Part shown: positions 38,197-46,651 of the stretch, in pieces
Position numbering within the stretch: position 1 is the first letter of the stretch
How the letters are laid out: every line of letters starts with the position of its first letter
DNA from: Paenibacillus oenotherae
Lineage (GTDB): Bacteria > Bacillota > Bacilli > Paenibacillales > Paenibacillaceae
Length of the DNA stretch: 64,000 nt
Direction: 5' to 3'
Assembly: GCF_019443105.1 (NCBI RefSeq)
Contig: NZ_JAHZIJ010000002.1
Span: 1-64,000, forward strand
The notes under the pieces: generated by a model
The model's input: only the letters and a program-made list of their open reading frames with translations
Database searches by the model: none
Told to the model about the DNA's origin: nothing
Position numbers and translations under genes: made by a program

Positions 38197-39288
38197 CTAC
38201 AATTTCGTTTCTGCCCCCAAGGGCAGCCTGATCGTAAAAATCGAACCTCGATTAAGCTCACTCTCTACCTCAATCGATCCTTCGCACAAATCGACGATGC
38301 GCTTTACCAGTGTTAATCCGAGTCCGTTCCCCGCCGTTGCGCGAGAGGCATCGCCTTGATAAAATTTATCAAACATCCGCCGCATCGTCTCTTCGCTCAT
38401 CCCGCATCCCTGGTCCTCAAGCCGAAACACCGCCTTCCCTCCGCTTTGCCATAAGCTAACCTTAAGCATCCCTCCGCTGTTCGAATGCTTGATCGCATTA
38501 TCCAACAAATTGATCCATACCTGCTGAATCATATTTTTATTACCGCATATTTCGATCTCATCGTCCAAGGCAAGCTCCAAATTGAGATTGCAGGCGCTCC
38601 ACTTCGGCTCCAGCATCAGAATCGCCAGCCTGACTTGCTCATCCAAGCGGTAGGAGGACTTTTCACTCACGATTTCGATATTCTCTACCTTCGACAAGTT
38701 GAGAATGCTGGCCGACAAGCCGACCAATCGTTCAGATTCTTGGATAATGCTGTCCAAGTAGTCCTGTTTGTCCGCCTCGCTAAGGCCACCCTTCTTCAAC
38801 AATTTGGCGAAGCCGCTGATAGAGGCTATGGGGGTCTTGAATTCATGGGAGAAATTTCGCACGAAATCGCTGCGCAACGTCTCAATCCCCTTCAGCTCCT
38901 GCACCATTTTGTTAAAGCTCGCCGCCAGCGCATCCAGTTCAAAAACAATGCTGCCCTTCGCCCTCACTTCAGCGGAAAAATCTCCTTTCGCCACCCTACT
39001 GGTGGCTTCCATCATATCCCGGATCGGCCTCACCGAGCGCCTGCTCAGCAGCGCGGCAATCACCACCCCCAGAAAAAGGCTGATATATAACAACACATAC
39101 ACCCCGCGAATGGGCTCAGGGTGACTCATGTCAAGCAGGCCTGCCCGATAAAGGAAAAACGCAAGCAAACCCGCGGAACCAATAGATAGCACCATGACTA
39201 CAAACACTAACGCCACCAAGGAAAACGCCAGACTGATTTTTTGCGGAAAAATCCTTCGCTTTCTTGGCATCCTCTTCATCCCCTTCAC
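38197..39288 (-). CDS. Sensor histidine kinase (OmpR-type system)
   Basis: The 363-residue membrane kinase has two hydrophobic segments (about 20-50 and 64-82) with only a short external loop, a HAMP domain after SRRSVRPIRDMM, HisKA with H148 in FSHEFKTPIASI, and an HATPase with NLLDNAIKHSNSGG, DQGCGM and NGLGLTLVKRIV. The short sensor loop suggests sensing within the membrane or through the partner exporter. It overlaps the regulator gene by 4 bp. The GTG at 39288 is the coupled start; ATG 39270 behind AAGGGG is an alternative. Confidence 0.9.
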   Translation of the reverse strand: MKGMKRMPRKRRIFPQKISLAFSLVALVFVVMVLSIGSAGLLAFFLYRAGLLDMSHPEPIRGVYVLLYISLFLGVVIAALLSRRSVRPIRDMMEATSRVAKGDFSAEVRAKGSIVFELDALAASFNKMVQELKGIETLRSDFVRNFSHEFKTPIASISGFAKLLKKGGLSEADKQDYLDSIIQESERLVGLSASILNLSKVENIEIVSEKSSYRLDEQVRLAILMLEPKWSACNLNLELALDDEIEICGNKNMIQQVWINLLDNAIKHSNSGGMLKVSLWQSGGKAVFRLEDQGCGMSEETMRRMFDKFYQGDASRATAGNGLGLTLVKRIVDLCEGSIEVESELNRGSIFTIRLPLGAETKL

Positions 39289-39959
39289 CCGCGCTTCACC
39301 ATCTTGTACCCCAACCCGCGCACCGTCACAATCTCAAAATCAGGATTGTCCCTGAATTTGTCGCGCAATCGATTAATATGGACATTCAGGGTATGACTAT
39401 CAATCTCTGTTTCCAGCCCCCAAATTTCCTCCATTAAATGCATGCGGGTAAAAATTTTGTCGGTATAGCTCATCAGCTTAAATAGCAGGTAGAACTCCTT
39501 CTGGGGCAGAAAGGTTTCCACCTCTCCTCTCGTAACCGATAGAGCATTGTAATTCAATGTAGTATCTCCCAGCACGAGCTTATGCTCGCTGGCAACCTGC
39601 GCCCTGCGAAGCAGCGCCTTGATGCGGAACAGCAGCTCCTGCTCGTCGAACGGCTTCGTCATGTAATCGTCCGTGCCAGCAAGGAAGCCTTGATGCTTGT
39701 CCGTGATTTCATGCGCAGCCGTGACCATCAGAATCGGGATATGGTCCCCGGCGCTGCGCAATTCCTTGCATAATTGATAACCGTCCATCTCCGGCATCAT
39801 CAGGTCCAGCACAATCAAGTCAAATCGTTGCTCCTCCATCCGGCTCAGCGCTTCGAGCCCGTTCTTAACCGAATGGGCATTGAAGCCTCCATGCTTGAGC
39901 ACAGCGCATAGCAGCTTTTGCGTACTGGCATCATCTTCGACCACGAGAATATCGAACAA
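39285..39959 (-). CDS. OmpR/PhoB-family response regulator
   Basis: The 224-residue DNA-binding regulator has its receiver phosphoacceptor at D52 in IVLDLMMPEMDG and a winged-helix trans-reg C-terminus (FLPQKEFYLLFKLM...TLNVHINRLRDKF...VRGLGYKMV). The start is TTG 39959 (MFDILVVEDD) behind GGAGGGAGGAG; a longer ATG start at 40019 would have no ribosome binding site. It is divergent from the ABC-2 exporter genes 145 bp away, which it probably controls. Confidence 0.92.
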   Translation of the reverse strand: MFDILVVEDDASTQKLLCAVLKHGGFNAHSVKNGLEALSRMEEQRFDLIVLDLMMPEMDGYQLCKELRSAGDHIPILMVTAAHEITDKHQGFLAGTDDYMTKPFDEQELLFRIKALLRRAQVASEHKLVLGDTTLNYNALSVTRGEVETFLPQKEFYLLFKLMSYTDKIFTRMHLMEEIWGLETEIDSHTLNVHINRLRDKFRDNPDFEIVTVRGLGYKMVKRG

Positions 39960-40103
39960 TGCGCACTCCTCCCTCCACCACATCATTAATATACTGTCCC
40001 AAAATAAACGGAACATCAACCCCTATTTGCTGCGCCGCTTGAGGTTCAGTTGATATTCAGCCATTAAAATTCGGTTATCCCTGAATAAAGGAGAGATTAT
40101 GTT

Positions 40104-41057
40104 ATGAGAACAAGCAGTAGAGGCAAAATCGGCAGTGCTATCGCCATCCATCTTGAGAATGTCAGCAAAAGCTTCGGCGATTTCCCGGCCGTGCGCAATC
40201 TTTCGATGGAGGTGAACCGCGGAGAAATTATCGGCTTCCTTGGGTTGAACGGAGCTGGCAAGACTACGACCATCAAAATGCTCCTTTCGCTGTTGAGGCC
40301 GTCATCCGGCAGCATCCACATGTTGGGAAGCAAGGTTGACGCCGGCAATTATAAGCTGTGGGAAAGGGTGGGCTATTTGGAGGAGGCCACCTTCTATCCA
40401 GAACTTACGGTCACGGAAAATCTGGACATTGCCCGCAGGATGCATCTGCTCTCCGACCGCAATTCCATTGCTCGCGTCATCCAGCAGCTTGATCTAGGCG
40501 CCCATCAGGACAAGCAGGCCAAAAGGCTTTCACTGGGAAACAAGCAACGGCTAGGATTGGCAAAAGCGATGCTCCACAACCCGGAGGTATTGATTCTGGA
40601 CGAGCCGATCAACGGACTTGACCCGGCCAGTGTCGTCGAAATACGGGAGCTGCTGCTCGACTTGTCGCGCAATCGTGGCGTCACAATCCTCATTTCCAGC
40701 CACCTACTAGAAGAATTATCCAAGCTGGTGGACCGTATAGGCATCATGCACAGGGGGCAGCTCATCCAAGACATGAAGATGAACCAACTGGAGCAATCTC
40801 TGCAAAAAAGCTTAATGCTGGACGGACGCAATCGCGGTGCCCTGATGCGTATTCTCACAGAACAGGGGTACAGCTATGCAGAAGCCGCGGACGGGCGCTT
40901 GGTCTTGGCAGAAGGCAGCGCGATCGCGCAACCGGAGAAGCTTGCAGAACTGTTGGTGCGAACTGGTCAGCCGCCGACTCACCTGAGCGTCGTTACGGAG
41001 GATCTGGAAGGTTATTTCTTGCGCATGATCCGTACAGCAGGGAGGAAGCAGGCATGA
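40104..41057 (+). CDS. ABC-2 type exporter ATPase (BcrA-like)
   Basis: The 317-residue ATPase has Walker A GLNGAGKT near residue 48, signature LSLGNKQR (a variant of LSGGQ common in BcrA/lantibiotic-immunity ATPases), Walker B VLILDEPINGLDP and an SSHLLEE switch. A C-terminal extension of about 90 residues is typical of drug or bacitracin exporters. Its stop overlaps the permease ATG by 4 bp. With the divergent two-component system, it resembles peptide-antibiotic sensing and detoxification modules; the substrate is unknown. AAAGGAGAG lies about 12 bp before the ATG. Confidence 0.88.
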   Translation: MRTSSRGKIGSAIAIHLENVSKSFGDFPAVRNLSMEVNRGEIIGFLGLNGAGKTTTIKMLLSLLRPSSGSIHMLGSKVDAGNYKLWERVGYLEEATFYPELTVTENLDIARRMHLLSDRNSIARVIQQLDLGAHQDKQAKRLSLGNKQRLGLAKAMLHNPEVLILDEPINGLDPASVVEIRELLLDLSRNRGVTILISSHLLEELSKLVDRIGIMHRGQLIQDMKMNQLEQSLQKSLMLDGRNRGALMRILTEQGYSYAEAADGRLVLAEGSAIAQPEKLAELLVRTGQPPTHLSVVTEDLEGYFLRMIRTAGRKQA

Positions 41058-41755
41058 AGCTCCTTTCTCTCATTCACAACGAAGCTCGTAAAATAGGGCG
41101 GTCTGTCGTCTTCTGGGTCATGCTCGCAGTCTTTACGGTATTGCCCTTGATGATCGCTGTTTTTAACAGTTCCGCTGCCAATTGGGAAGCCTACTTCGCG
41201 GATCTGCTCGGCTCCATAGGCTCCTTGCTGGTCGTAGGATTCTCATTCACCTCCGCCTGGGTGTTCGGAATGGAGTACACCAACAATACCCTCAAGGATA
41301 TGCTTGTTAAGCCGGTCCCCAAGTCATATTCGGTATTGGCCAAATTTATCGTCATCGCCCTGTGGAATACAGGAATCGCCGTTTTCACCTTTGCGGTAAT
41401 CGCGGGCGCTGGTACCGTGATTGGCGTTAGCGGAGGCTCATTATCCACCATTCTGACTATTTGCTGGCCTTTCATGGCGGCTTCCCTGCTGATTATGCTT
41501 GTCAGCACAACGAGCGCTTTATTCGCCAATCTCACCCGAGGCTACCTCGCTCCGATCGGGATCACCTTTGTAATCGTAATTGTATCGAATGTGGTCGTAC
41601 AGCTAGGATATGGGCTTTATTTCCCCTGGACGATTCCAGTCCTTCTGCTAACCGGAGCAGAGCTGGACTTCATCAGCATGATCGTACTGGCTGCCACAGG
41701 AATAGCAGGGTTCGCCGGAACAGTGGCTTGGTGGCGATTTGCCGAGCATAAGTAA
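41054..41755 (+). CDS. ABC-2 type exporter permease
   Basis: The 233-residue membrane protein has six hydrophobic segments. It starts MKLLSLIHNEARKIGRSVVF and includes FGMEYTNNTLKDMLVKPVPK, the cytoplasmic gate-helix region common to BcrB/LtnE-like permeases. It forms the exporter with the preceding ATPase (ATGA overlap). No extracellular Bce-type domain is present. Confidence 0.85.
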   Translation: MKLLSLIHNEARKIGRSVVFWVMLAVFTVLPLMIAVFNSSAANWEAYFADLLGSIGSLLVVGFSFTSAWVFGMEYTNNTLKDMLVKPVPKSYSVLAKFIVIALWNTGIAVFTFAVIAGAGTVIGVSGGSLSTILTICWPFMAASLLIMLVSTTSALFANLTRGYLAPIGITFVIVIVSNVVVQLGYGLYFPWTIPVLLLTGAELDFISMIVLAATGIAGFAGTVAWWRFAEHK

Positions 41756-41835
41756 CAGCCCTCAAAAGGAGGACTTGAAAAAGATTACTTTCCACATAAT
41801 GAGTAAGCATAGCTTCCTCTGCTGGATCACACAAA

Positions 41836-41868
41836 ATTAAAAAAAGCCGCGAATTAAGCGACTTTTAA
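41836..41868 (-). terminator. Terminator of the carbohydrate importer operon
   Basis: On the minus strand AAAAGTCGC-ttaatt-GCGGCTTTT is followed by further Ts. It lies 20 bp after the stop of the last permease gene. Confidence 0.75.
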
Positions 41869-41888
41869 TGGATTATTATGGACTGGGA

Positions 41889-42722
41889 TTAGCCTTTCAC
41901 CGCACCGGACGTAATACCTTGGATAATGTAACGCTGCATGAATAGGAAGAACAGGATGATCGGGACAACTGCCATCGTTAAAGCCGCCATCGCCAGATGC
42001 CATTCATTCGTATATTGGCCGAAATAAATGTTCGCGGCCAGCGGGATCGTTCTGGTACTATCACTGCTCAACGTTATTAGCGGAAGCAGAAAGTCGTTCC
42101 ATATCCAGAGTGAATGTAAAATGGCGATTGTCGTGGTGATGGGTTTGAGCAACGGAAGCAGAATCCTGAAAAACACACCGAATGTGCCGCTTCCGTCAAT
42201 GTGAGCCGCCTCCTCTAATTCGCGCGGGATTCCTTTGATGAAGCCGTGATACAGGAATATCGCAAGCGGAACGCCAAAACCCCAGTACATCATGATAATT
42301 CCGTGGAGTGAATTGATAATACTGAGATCCTTAGCTACCTTCACAAGAGGCACCATCAGTGTTTGGAACGGAATAATCAATGAAGCAAGAATAGACATGA
42401 AAATCACGTTACTCACCTTACCTGGGCGGCGAACGAGTTGGTAAGCAGCCATCGAGCTGATAAGCAGAATGCCGATTACGGACACGGCAGTGACGATGAT
42501 AGAATTCATGAACACGCCGAAGAAATTGATCTGCTTCCATACCGTAATAAAATTTTCCAATTGGAACACCTCAGGAAGCGCTGCGACGGAGGTCACGACC
42601 TCGTTATAGGTTTTGAACCCATTGACAAACGTCATGTACAGCGGGACGAAGAATATTAGCGCCAGCGCAACCATGAGCAGCTCGAGTCCGAGAGTTCTTA
42701 TGTTGTAGCGACCGTTATTCAC
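41889..42722 (-). CDS. Carbohydrate ABC transporter permease (MalG-like)
   Basis: The 277-residue membrane protein has six segments and the EAA loop GIPRELEEAAHIDGSGTFGV followed by RILLPLLKPI, as in CUT1 sugar permeases; it ends QGITSGAVKG, the classic MalG-type tail. Its ATG overlaps the stop of the partner permease gene (42719-42722). The substrate is probably an oligosaccharide, but no metabolic enzyme is adjacent to identify it. Confidence 0.92.
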   Translation of the reverse strand: MNNGRYNIRTLGLELLMVALALIFFVPLYMTFVNGFKTYNEVVTSVAALPEVFQLENFITVWKQINFFGVFMNSIIVTAVSVIGILLISSMAAYQLVRRPGKVSNVIFMSILASLIIPFQTLMVPLVKVAKDLSIINSLHGIIMMYWGFGVPLAIFLYHGFIKGIPRELEEAAHIDGSGTFGVFFRILLPLLKPITTTIAILHSLWIWNDFLLPLITLSSDSTRTIPLAANIYFGQYTNEWHLAMAALTMAVVPIILFFLFMQRYIIQGITSGAVKG

Positions 42723-43594
42723 ATCTCTACCTCCTTGCGTTTCATTACTGAGACTTGCACAAGAGTGATACCGGCCAGCACCAGGAAGAACACGACGGCT
42801 TTCGCCGAAGCAAGAGTAAACAAGTTCTTCGTGAAGGCATCCAAGTAAATGTGATAGGCGATCGATTCCGTCGTTCCGAAAGGCCCGCCTCTCGTCAGGG
42901 CGAAGTTCAAATCAAAAGCCTTGAAGCCTGAGGAAATCGCCAAAAACAAGTTGATTGTCATCGCCGGGCGAATGAGTGGTAGAACTACGTTCTGCATACG
43001 CTTCCATTTTCCAGCACCATCAATTTCCGCAGCCTCCAGCAAATCCTTCGGAACGCCCTGAAGCGCTGCCAGGTAAATCACCATGAAATAACCGACGGAA
43101 TGCCATACGGTGACAATAACTAACGACCAGAAGGCATACCCCGGCAAGCTGAGCCAGTTTTTCATAAACATGGACCACTCGGTGGCTTTGCCGATTTCCG
43201 CGAACAGATTCGTGAAAATGAACTGCCATATGAAGCCGATGATGACAGGTCCGATGACGTAAGGAAGGAAAAAAGCGGTCCGAAGAAGATTACGGCTTTT
43301 CAATGACAAGTTCAACACCAAGGCAAGCAAAAATCCGAACACGTTCAACAAGATTGTTATGACAAGCACAAATTTAAGCGTAAATGCAAACGACTTATGG
43401 AACCCGGCGTCCTTCCAAATCGTCGCATAATTATCCCAGCCAGCCCAGGCGATATCGCTGCTGATTCCGTTCCAATCCTGAAATGAATATATAATGGCCC
43501 GCAAAAACGGCACCAGGATAATCATCGTGAAAAAAAATAAAGCAGGCGCGACAAATACCACATACGTCCATAGCTTACGATTGCTCGAGTTCAT
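42719..43594 (-). CDS. Carbohydrate ABC transporter permease (MalF/LacF-like)
   Basis: The 291-residue CUT1 permease has EAA loop GVPKDLLEAAEIDGAGKWKR and the TRGGPFGTT signature before the last segment. ATG 43594 is chosen because AAAGGAG lies 9 bp upstream; in-frame codons further 5' would add an unlikely basic leader. It is the second gene after the lipoprotein (90-bp gap). Confidence 0.92.
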   Translation of the reverse strand: MNSSNRKLWTYVVFVAPALFFFTMIILVPFLRAIIYSFQDWNGISSDIAWAGWDNYATIWKDAGFHKSFAFTLKFVLVITILLNVFGFLLALVLNLSLKSRNLLRTAFFLPYVIGPVIIGFIWQFIFTNLFAEIGKATEWSMFMKNWLSLPGYAFWSLVIVTVWHSVGYFMVIYLAALQGVPKDLLEAAEIDGAGKWKRMQNVVLPLIRPAMTINLFLAISSGFKAFDLNFALTRGGPFGTTESIAYHIYLDAFTKNLFTLASAKAVVFFLVLAGITLVQVSVMKRKEVEM

Positions 43595-43684
43595 ACTGTC
43601 CGTCTCCTTTATCTTTCTATAAACGATTCGATGTATGCCCCTGCTACGGAAGACATACATCGAATCGTTACGGTGATAGATGGA

Positions 43685-44974
43685 TTAGTTTGTGATGCGG
43701 GTATTCCAAATGTTCTGAACTTCGTTGATAGCCTGATCTTTCGTAAATTGTCCGCCGACGTAGGCCTGAAGCGGCTTCGCGAACTCCTGGTTCGAACCGG
43801 ATGGCCATAGCGTATGTGCCCAAGGAAGGGTTTGGTTTTTCTCCACGTAGACACTCAGGTCATTCGCCAAAGGTCCGAGCTCCGGAGTCGTCTTCAGATC
43901 AGTGAACGCTGGAATCAACTTAAAGGAATCGACCAAATACTTCTGGCCGTTTTGATGCAGCCATGTCAGGAATTTTTTCGTTTCGTCCACATGCCTGGAA
44001 TTTTTGTTAAGGACATAATAACCTGGAACGCCTACTGGCATTTTCGTTTCAGCTGCGTTATCGTTCAGTGGAATCGCGAACATACCCATTTGGATGTCGG
44101 GGTTGATTTTCATGATGGAATCGATGGTCCATACGCCCTGCTGCATCATGGCCGTTTTGCCAGAGGCGAAATCAGACACCTGATTATCATAGCTGACACC
44201 GACGGATTCCGCTCCTTTGCCGTATTTTACGGTCAAGTCAAGAACATCGAAGAACCCGTTAATATTGGCGATATCTTTGACTTTCAGTTGGCCTTTATTA
44301 ATATTCTCAATGGAAGCTATGGGATCTTGTTCAGCTGCGAACGGTAGGTTGAACAGATGCTGTCCGAGTATCCACCATTCCTTGTAACCCTCGGCGTAAG
44401 ACTGTATGCCGGCTGCCTTCAGTTTTTCGTTCAACTGCGTAAGTTCTGTCAGCGTTGTCGGCACCTTGTCGATACCAGCTTTAGCAAAAAGATCTTTGTT
44501 ATAGATGAAGCCATATCCCTCGAAAGCAATCGGAAAGCCAAGTTGTTTGCCGTCAACCGTCATGCCTGCCACTGCGGAAGGGGATACCTTGCTCATCCAA
44601 GGTTCATTGGACAAGTCCACCAGCTTATCGGACCAGTCCTTAATATCGGTGAAGGCTTTGGTCATGAAAATATCAGGTTCTTCACCGGAAGCAAAGCGGG
44701 TTTTGAGAATCGTTTCGTAATCCTTGGTTACTTGAGCCTCAATGATAACATTCGGATTTTCCTTCATGTAGTCGTCAGCCATCGCCTTTACTTTGTCGGT
44801 GATTTCCGCTTTGAACTGCAGCAGTTTAAGGGTCACTTTTTCACCTTCGCCTGATTTGGACGTGCTGTTCGGAGAATCGGCATTATTGCTCGGGGCATTC
44901 CCTCCACCAGCACAACCCGCTAAGGAAACCATGAGCAATGCCATGGTGCAGACCATAGAAATCGACTTTTTCAT
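43685..44974 (-). CDS. Extracellular sugar-binding lipoprotein (family 1 SBP)
   Basis: The 429-residue lipoprotein has signal MKKSISMVCTMALLMVSLAG and lipobox SLAGC, with C21 followed by AGGGNAPSN. The mature domain begins VTLKLLQFKAEITDKVKAMA and contains FPIAFEGYGFIYNKDLFAKA and MMQQGVWTIDSI, typical of CUT1 oligosaccharide receptors. GGGGG lies upstream of the ATG. It delivers substrate to the two permeases; the ATPase (MsmX-like) must be encoded elsewhere, as is common in Firmicutes. Confidence 0.93.
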   Translation of the reverse strand: MKKSISMVCTMALLMVSLAGCAGGGNAPSNNADSPNSTSKSGEGEKVTLKLLQFKAEITDKVKAMADDYMKENPNVIIEAQVTKDYETILKTRFASGEEPDIFMTKAFTDIKDWSDKLVDLSNEPWMSKVSPSAVAGMTVDGKQLGFPIAFEGYGFIYNKDLFAKAGIDKVPTTLTELTQLNEKLKAAGIQSYAEGYKEWWILGQHLFNLPFAAEQDPIASIENINKGQLKVKDIANINGFFDVLDLTVKYGKGAESVGVSYDNQVSDFASGKTAMMQQGVWTIDSIMKINPDIQMGMFAIPLNDNAAETKMPVGVPGYYVLNKNSRHVDETKKFLTWLHQNGQKYLVDSFKLIPAFTDLKTTPELGPLANDLSVYVEKNQTLPWAHTLWPSGSNQEFAKPLQAYVGGQFTKDQAINEVQNIWNTRITN

Positions 44975-45076
44975 TCGTGTTTATCCCCCTTGAATTAGAG
45001 TGAATCCTGCTTACACTCCGATTGTATCTTTTCCGTATGCTCAGGGGCAGGGAATATATTCGCCCAAAAAAGGAAT

Positions 45077-46651
45077 CTATGAATCTCGGTTCTGCTTCCG
45101 GAATTGAAGAGGAGAGACACCCTGCTGCTTCTTGAATACTTTACCGAAGTAATTCTCATCGTCGTAGCCGAGCGAGTTCGCGATTTCCGAAACCGGCTTG
45201 TCCGTAAATTGGAGCAGTGACCTGGCCTTATCCATCCGAATCTCGGTTAAACTCGTCATCACGGTCGTATTATATAGCTCCTTAAATTTCTTGGCGATAT
45301 ACTGCGGACTGAAATGAAATCGTTCCGACAGCATCGACAGCGACAGATCCTCATGAAAATGTCGTTCGATATAATCTCGGATCGCCTTCACGCCGCGGTT
45401 ACCCAAGCCTTCGCGCTCTTGCTCCTCCATAAGAGCCCACCAATGCTGAATGAACGTCCTCTCCCATTCATTCAAATCGCTAATCCATAGCGGCATCAGA
45501 AGATCTGACGCCTCCTTGCTGGAATGCATCAGCCGACTGGCCCGCTCCAAAAGAAGGTTGGCCTCAATTGTGCAGGCCTGCAGATCCTTCAGCCGAAAAT
45601 TCCCTCTCTGCCGGAGGCTTTGAACGAAAGAGCGAATAATCTCGGCTGCATAAGCCTTGTCACCGGTATCAAGAGTGGTTTGCAGCAGAAACTGTTGATC
45701 CGTCAACCGCGGGGGCTCCCCAGGGTCGAGTTTCGTTCCAGTGGAAGATTTCCATATATCAGTATTCAACAAGGCAGAGCGAGCTTCACCGATCGCACCC
45801 GGCAATCCGGCAGTGTCTGCTTCCGAATCGCATATTCCTATAAGCGTATCCAGCCCCAAAATGTCCCGCCATGCTTTGGTTACCTTCTCCATGCAGCGCC
45901 GGTGCTCTGACGCAGACTGATAACCGGAGGTCAAGGCCGTTAGCAGAATCCACTGATAATCATCGAATCTGCATAAGTAATGAGCGCCATAAGCTCTAAG
46001 CGTTTCATGGGCAATATTATTGATCGCAAAAACAAAGAGCTCTCTATCTCCCTTAAAGCGCCGGTCCACAAGATCCATGCGGTTGCATGGCAGTATCAGC
46101 GACACCCTTAGACGTTCTGAAGAAAGACCCACTTTATGCAGCATGCCCCGTAACCCCTCATGAAAGACGGATTCCCCCTTTAAATAAGCCGCCAGCTTCT
46201 GCTCATGGACTAAGGCGTCGGCCCACTTGATCTTGAAGCCGGTTTCCCGCTCTTCCAGCAGACTCACTTCCCGATCCCTCCAAGCGATTACAGCTTGTTC
46301 GAGAACTTGTTCAAGATCCCTTTTGGAAAAAGGTTTAAGCAAATAATCAAGCCCATTCGCCCGAATTGCAGCACGCGTGTATTGGAAATCGTCATGTCCA
46401 CTGACTACAATGACTTGTGTATCAAAGCATTCTTCCCGCAGTTGACGCAAAAGCTCCGTACCGTCCATTCCTGGCATACGCATGTCGCAAAACATAACTG
46501 CGGGCTTATGCAGCCGCAGCAAGTCGAGTGCTTCTCGGCCGTCCTCAGCCTGCAGCCTCTCGGAAATCCCGAATTTCTCCCAATCTATAGCCAAATCAAT
46601 GCCTTCCCGCACATGTTCTTCATCGTCAACGATCAACACTTTCAAGGTCAT
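45077..46651 (-). CDS. YesN-type response regulator with AraC DNA-binding domain
   Basis: The 524-residue regulator has a receiver domain with phosphoacceptor D56 in VMFCDMRMPGMDG, a middle domain of about 280 residues, and a C-terminal AraC double helix-turn-helix (about 420-520; LSMLSERFHFSPQYIAKKFK, SLGYDDENYFGKVFKKQ). It very likely activates the adjacent importer operon (lipoprotein gene 102 bp downstream). Its ATG overlaps the kinase stop by 4 bp. Confidence 0.92.
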   Translation of the reverse strand: MTLKVLIVDDEEHVREGIDLAIDWEKFGISERLQAEDGREALDLLRLHKPAVMFCDMRMPGMDGTELLRQLREECFDTQVIVVSGHDDFQYTRAAIRANGLDYLLKPFSKRDLEQVLEQAVIAWRDREVSLLEERETGFKIKWADALVHEQKLAAYLKGESVFHEGLRGMLHKVGLSSERLRVSLILPCNRMDLVDRRFKGDRELFVFAINNIAHETLRAYGAHYLCRFDDYQWILLTALTSGYQSASEHRRCMEKVTKAWRDILGLDTLIGICDSEADTAGLPGAIGEARSALLNTDIWKSSTGTKLDPGEPPRLTDQQFLLQTTLDTGDKAYAAEIIRSFVQSLRQRGNFRLKDLQACTIEANLLLERASRLMHSSKEASDLLMPLWISDLNEWERTFIQHWWALMEEQEREGLGNRGVKAIRDYIERHFHEDLSLSMLSERFHFSPQYIAKKFKELYNTTVMTSLTEIRMDKARSLLQFTDKPVSEIANSLGYDDENYFGKVFKKQQGVSPLQFRKQNRDS

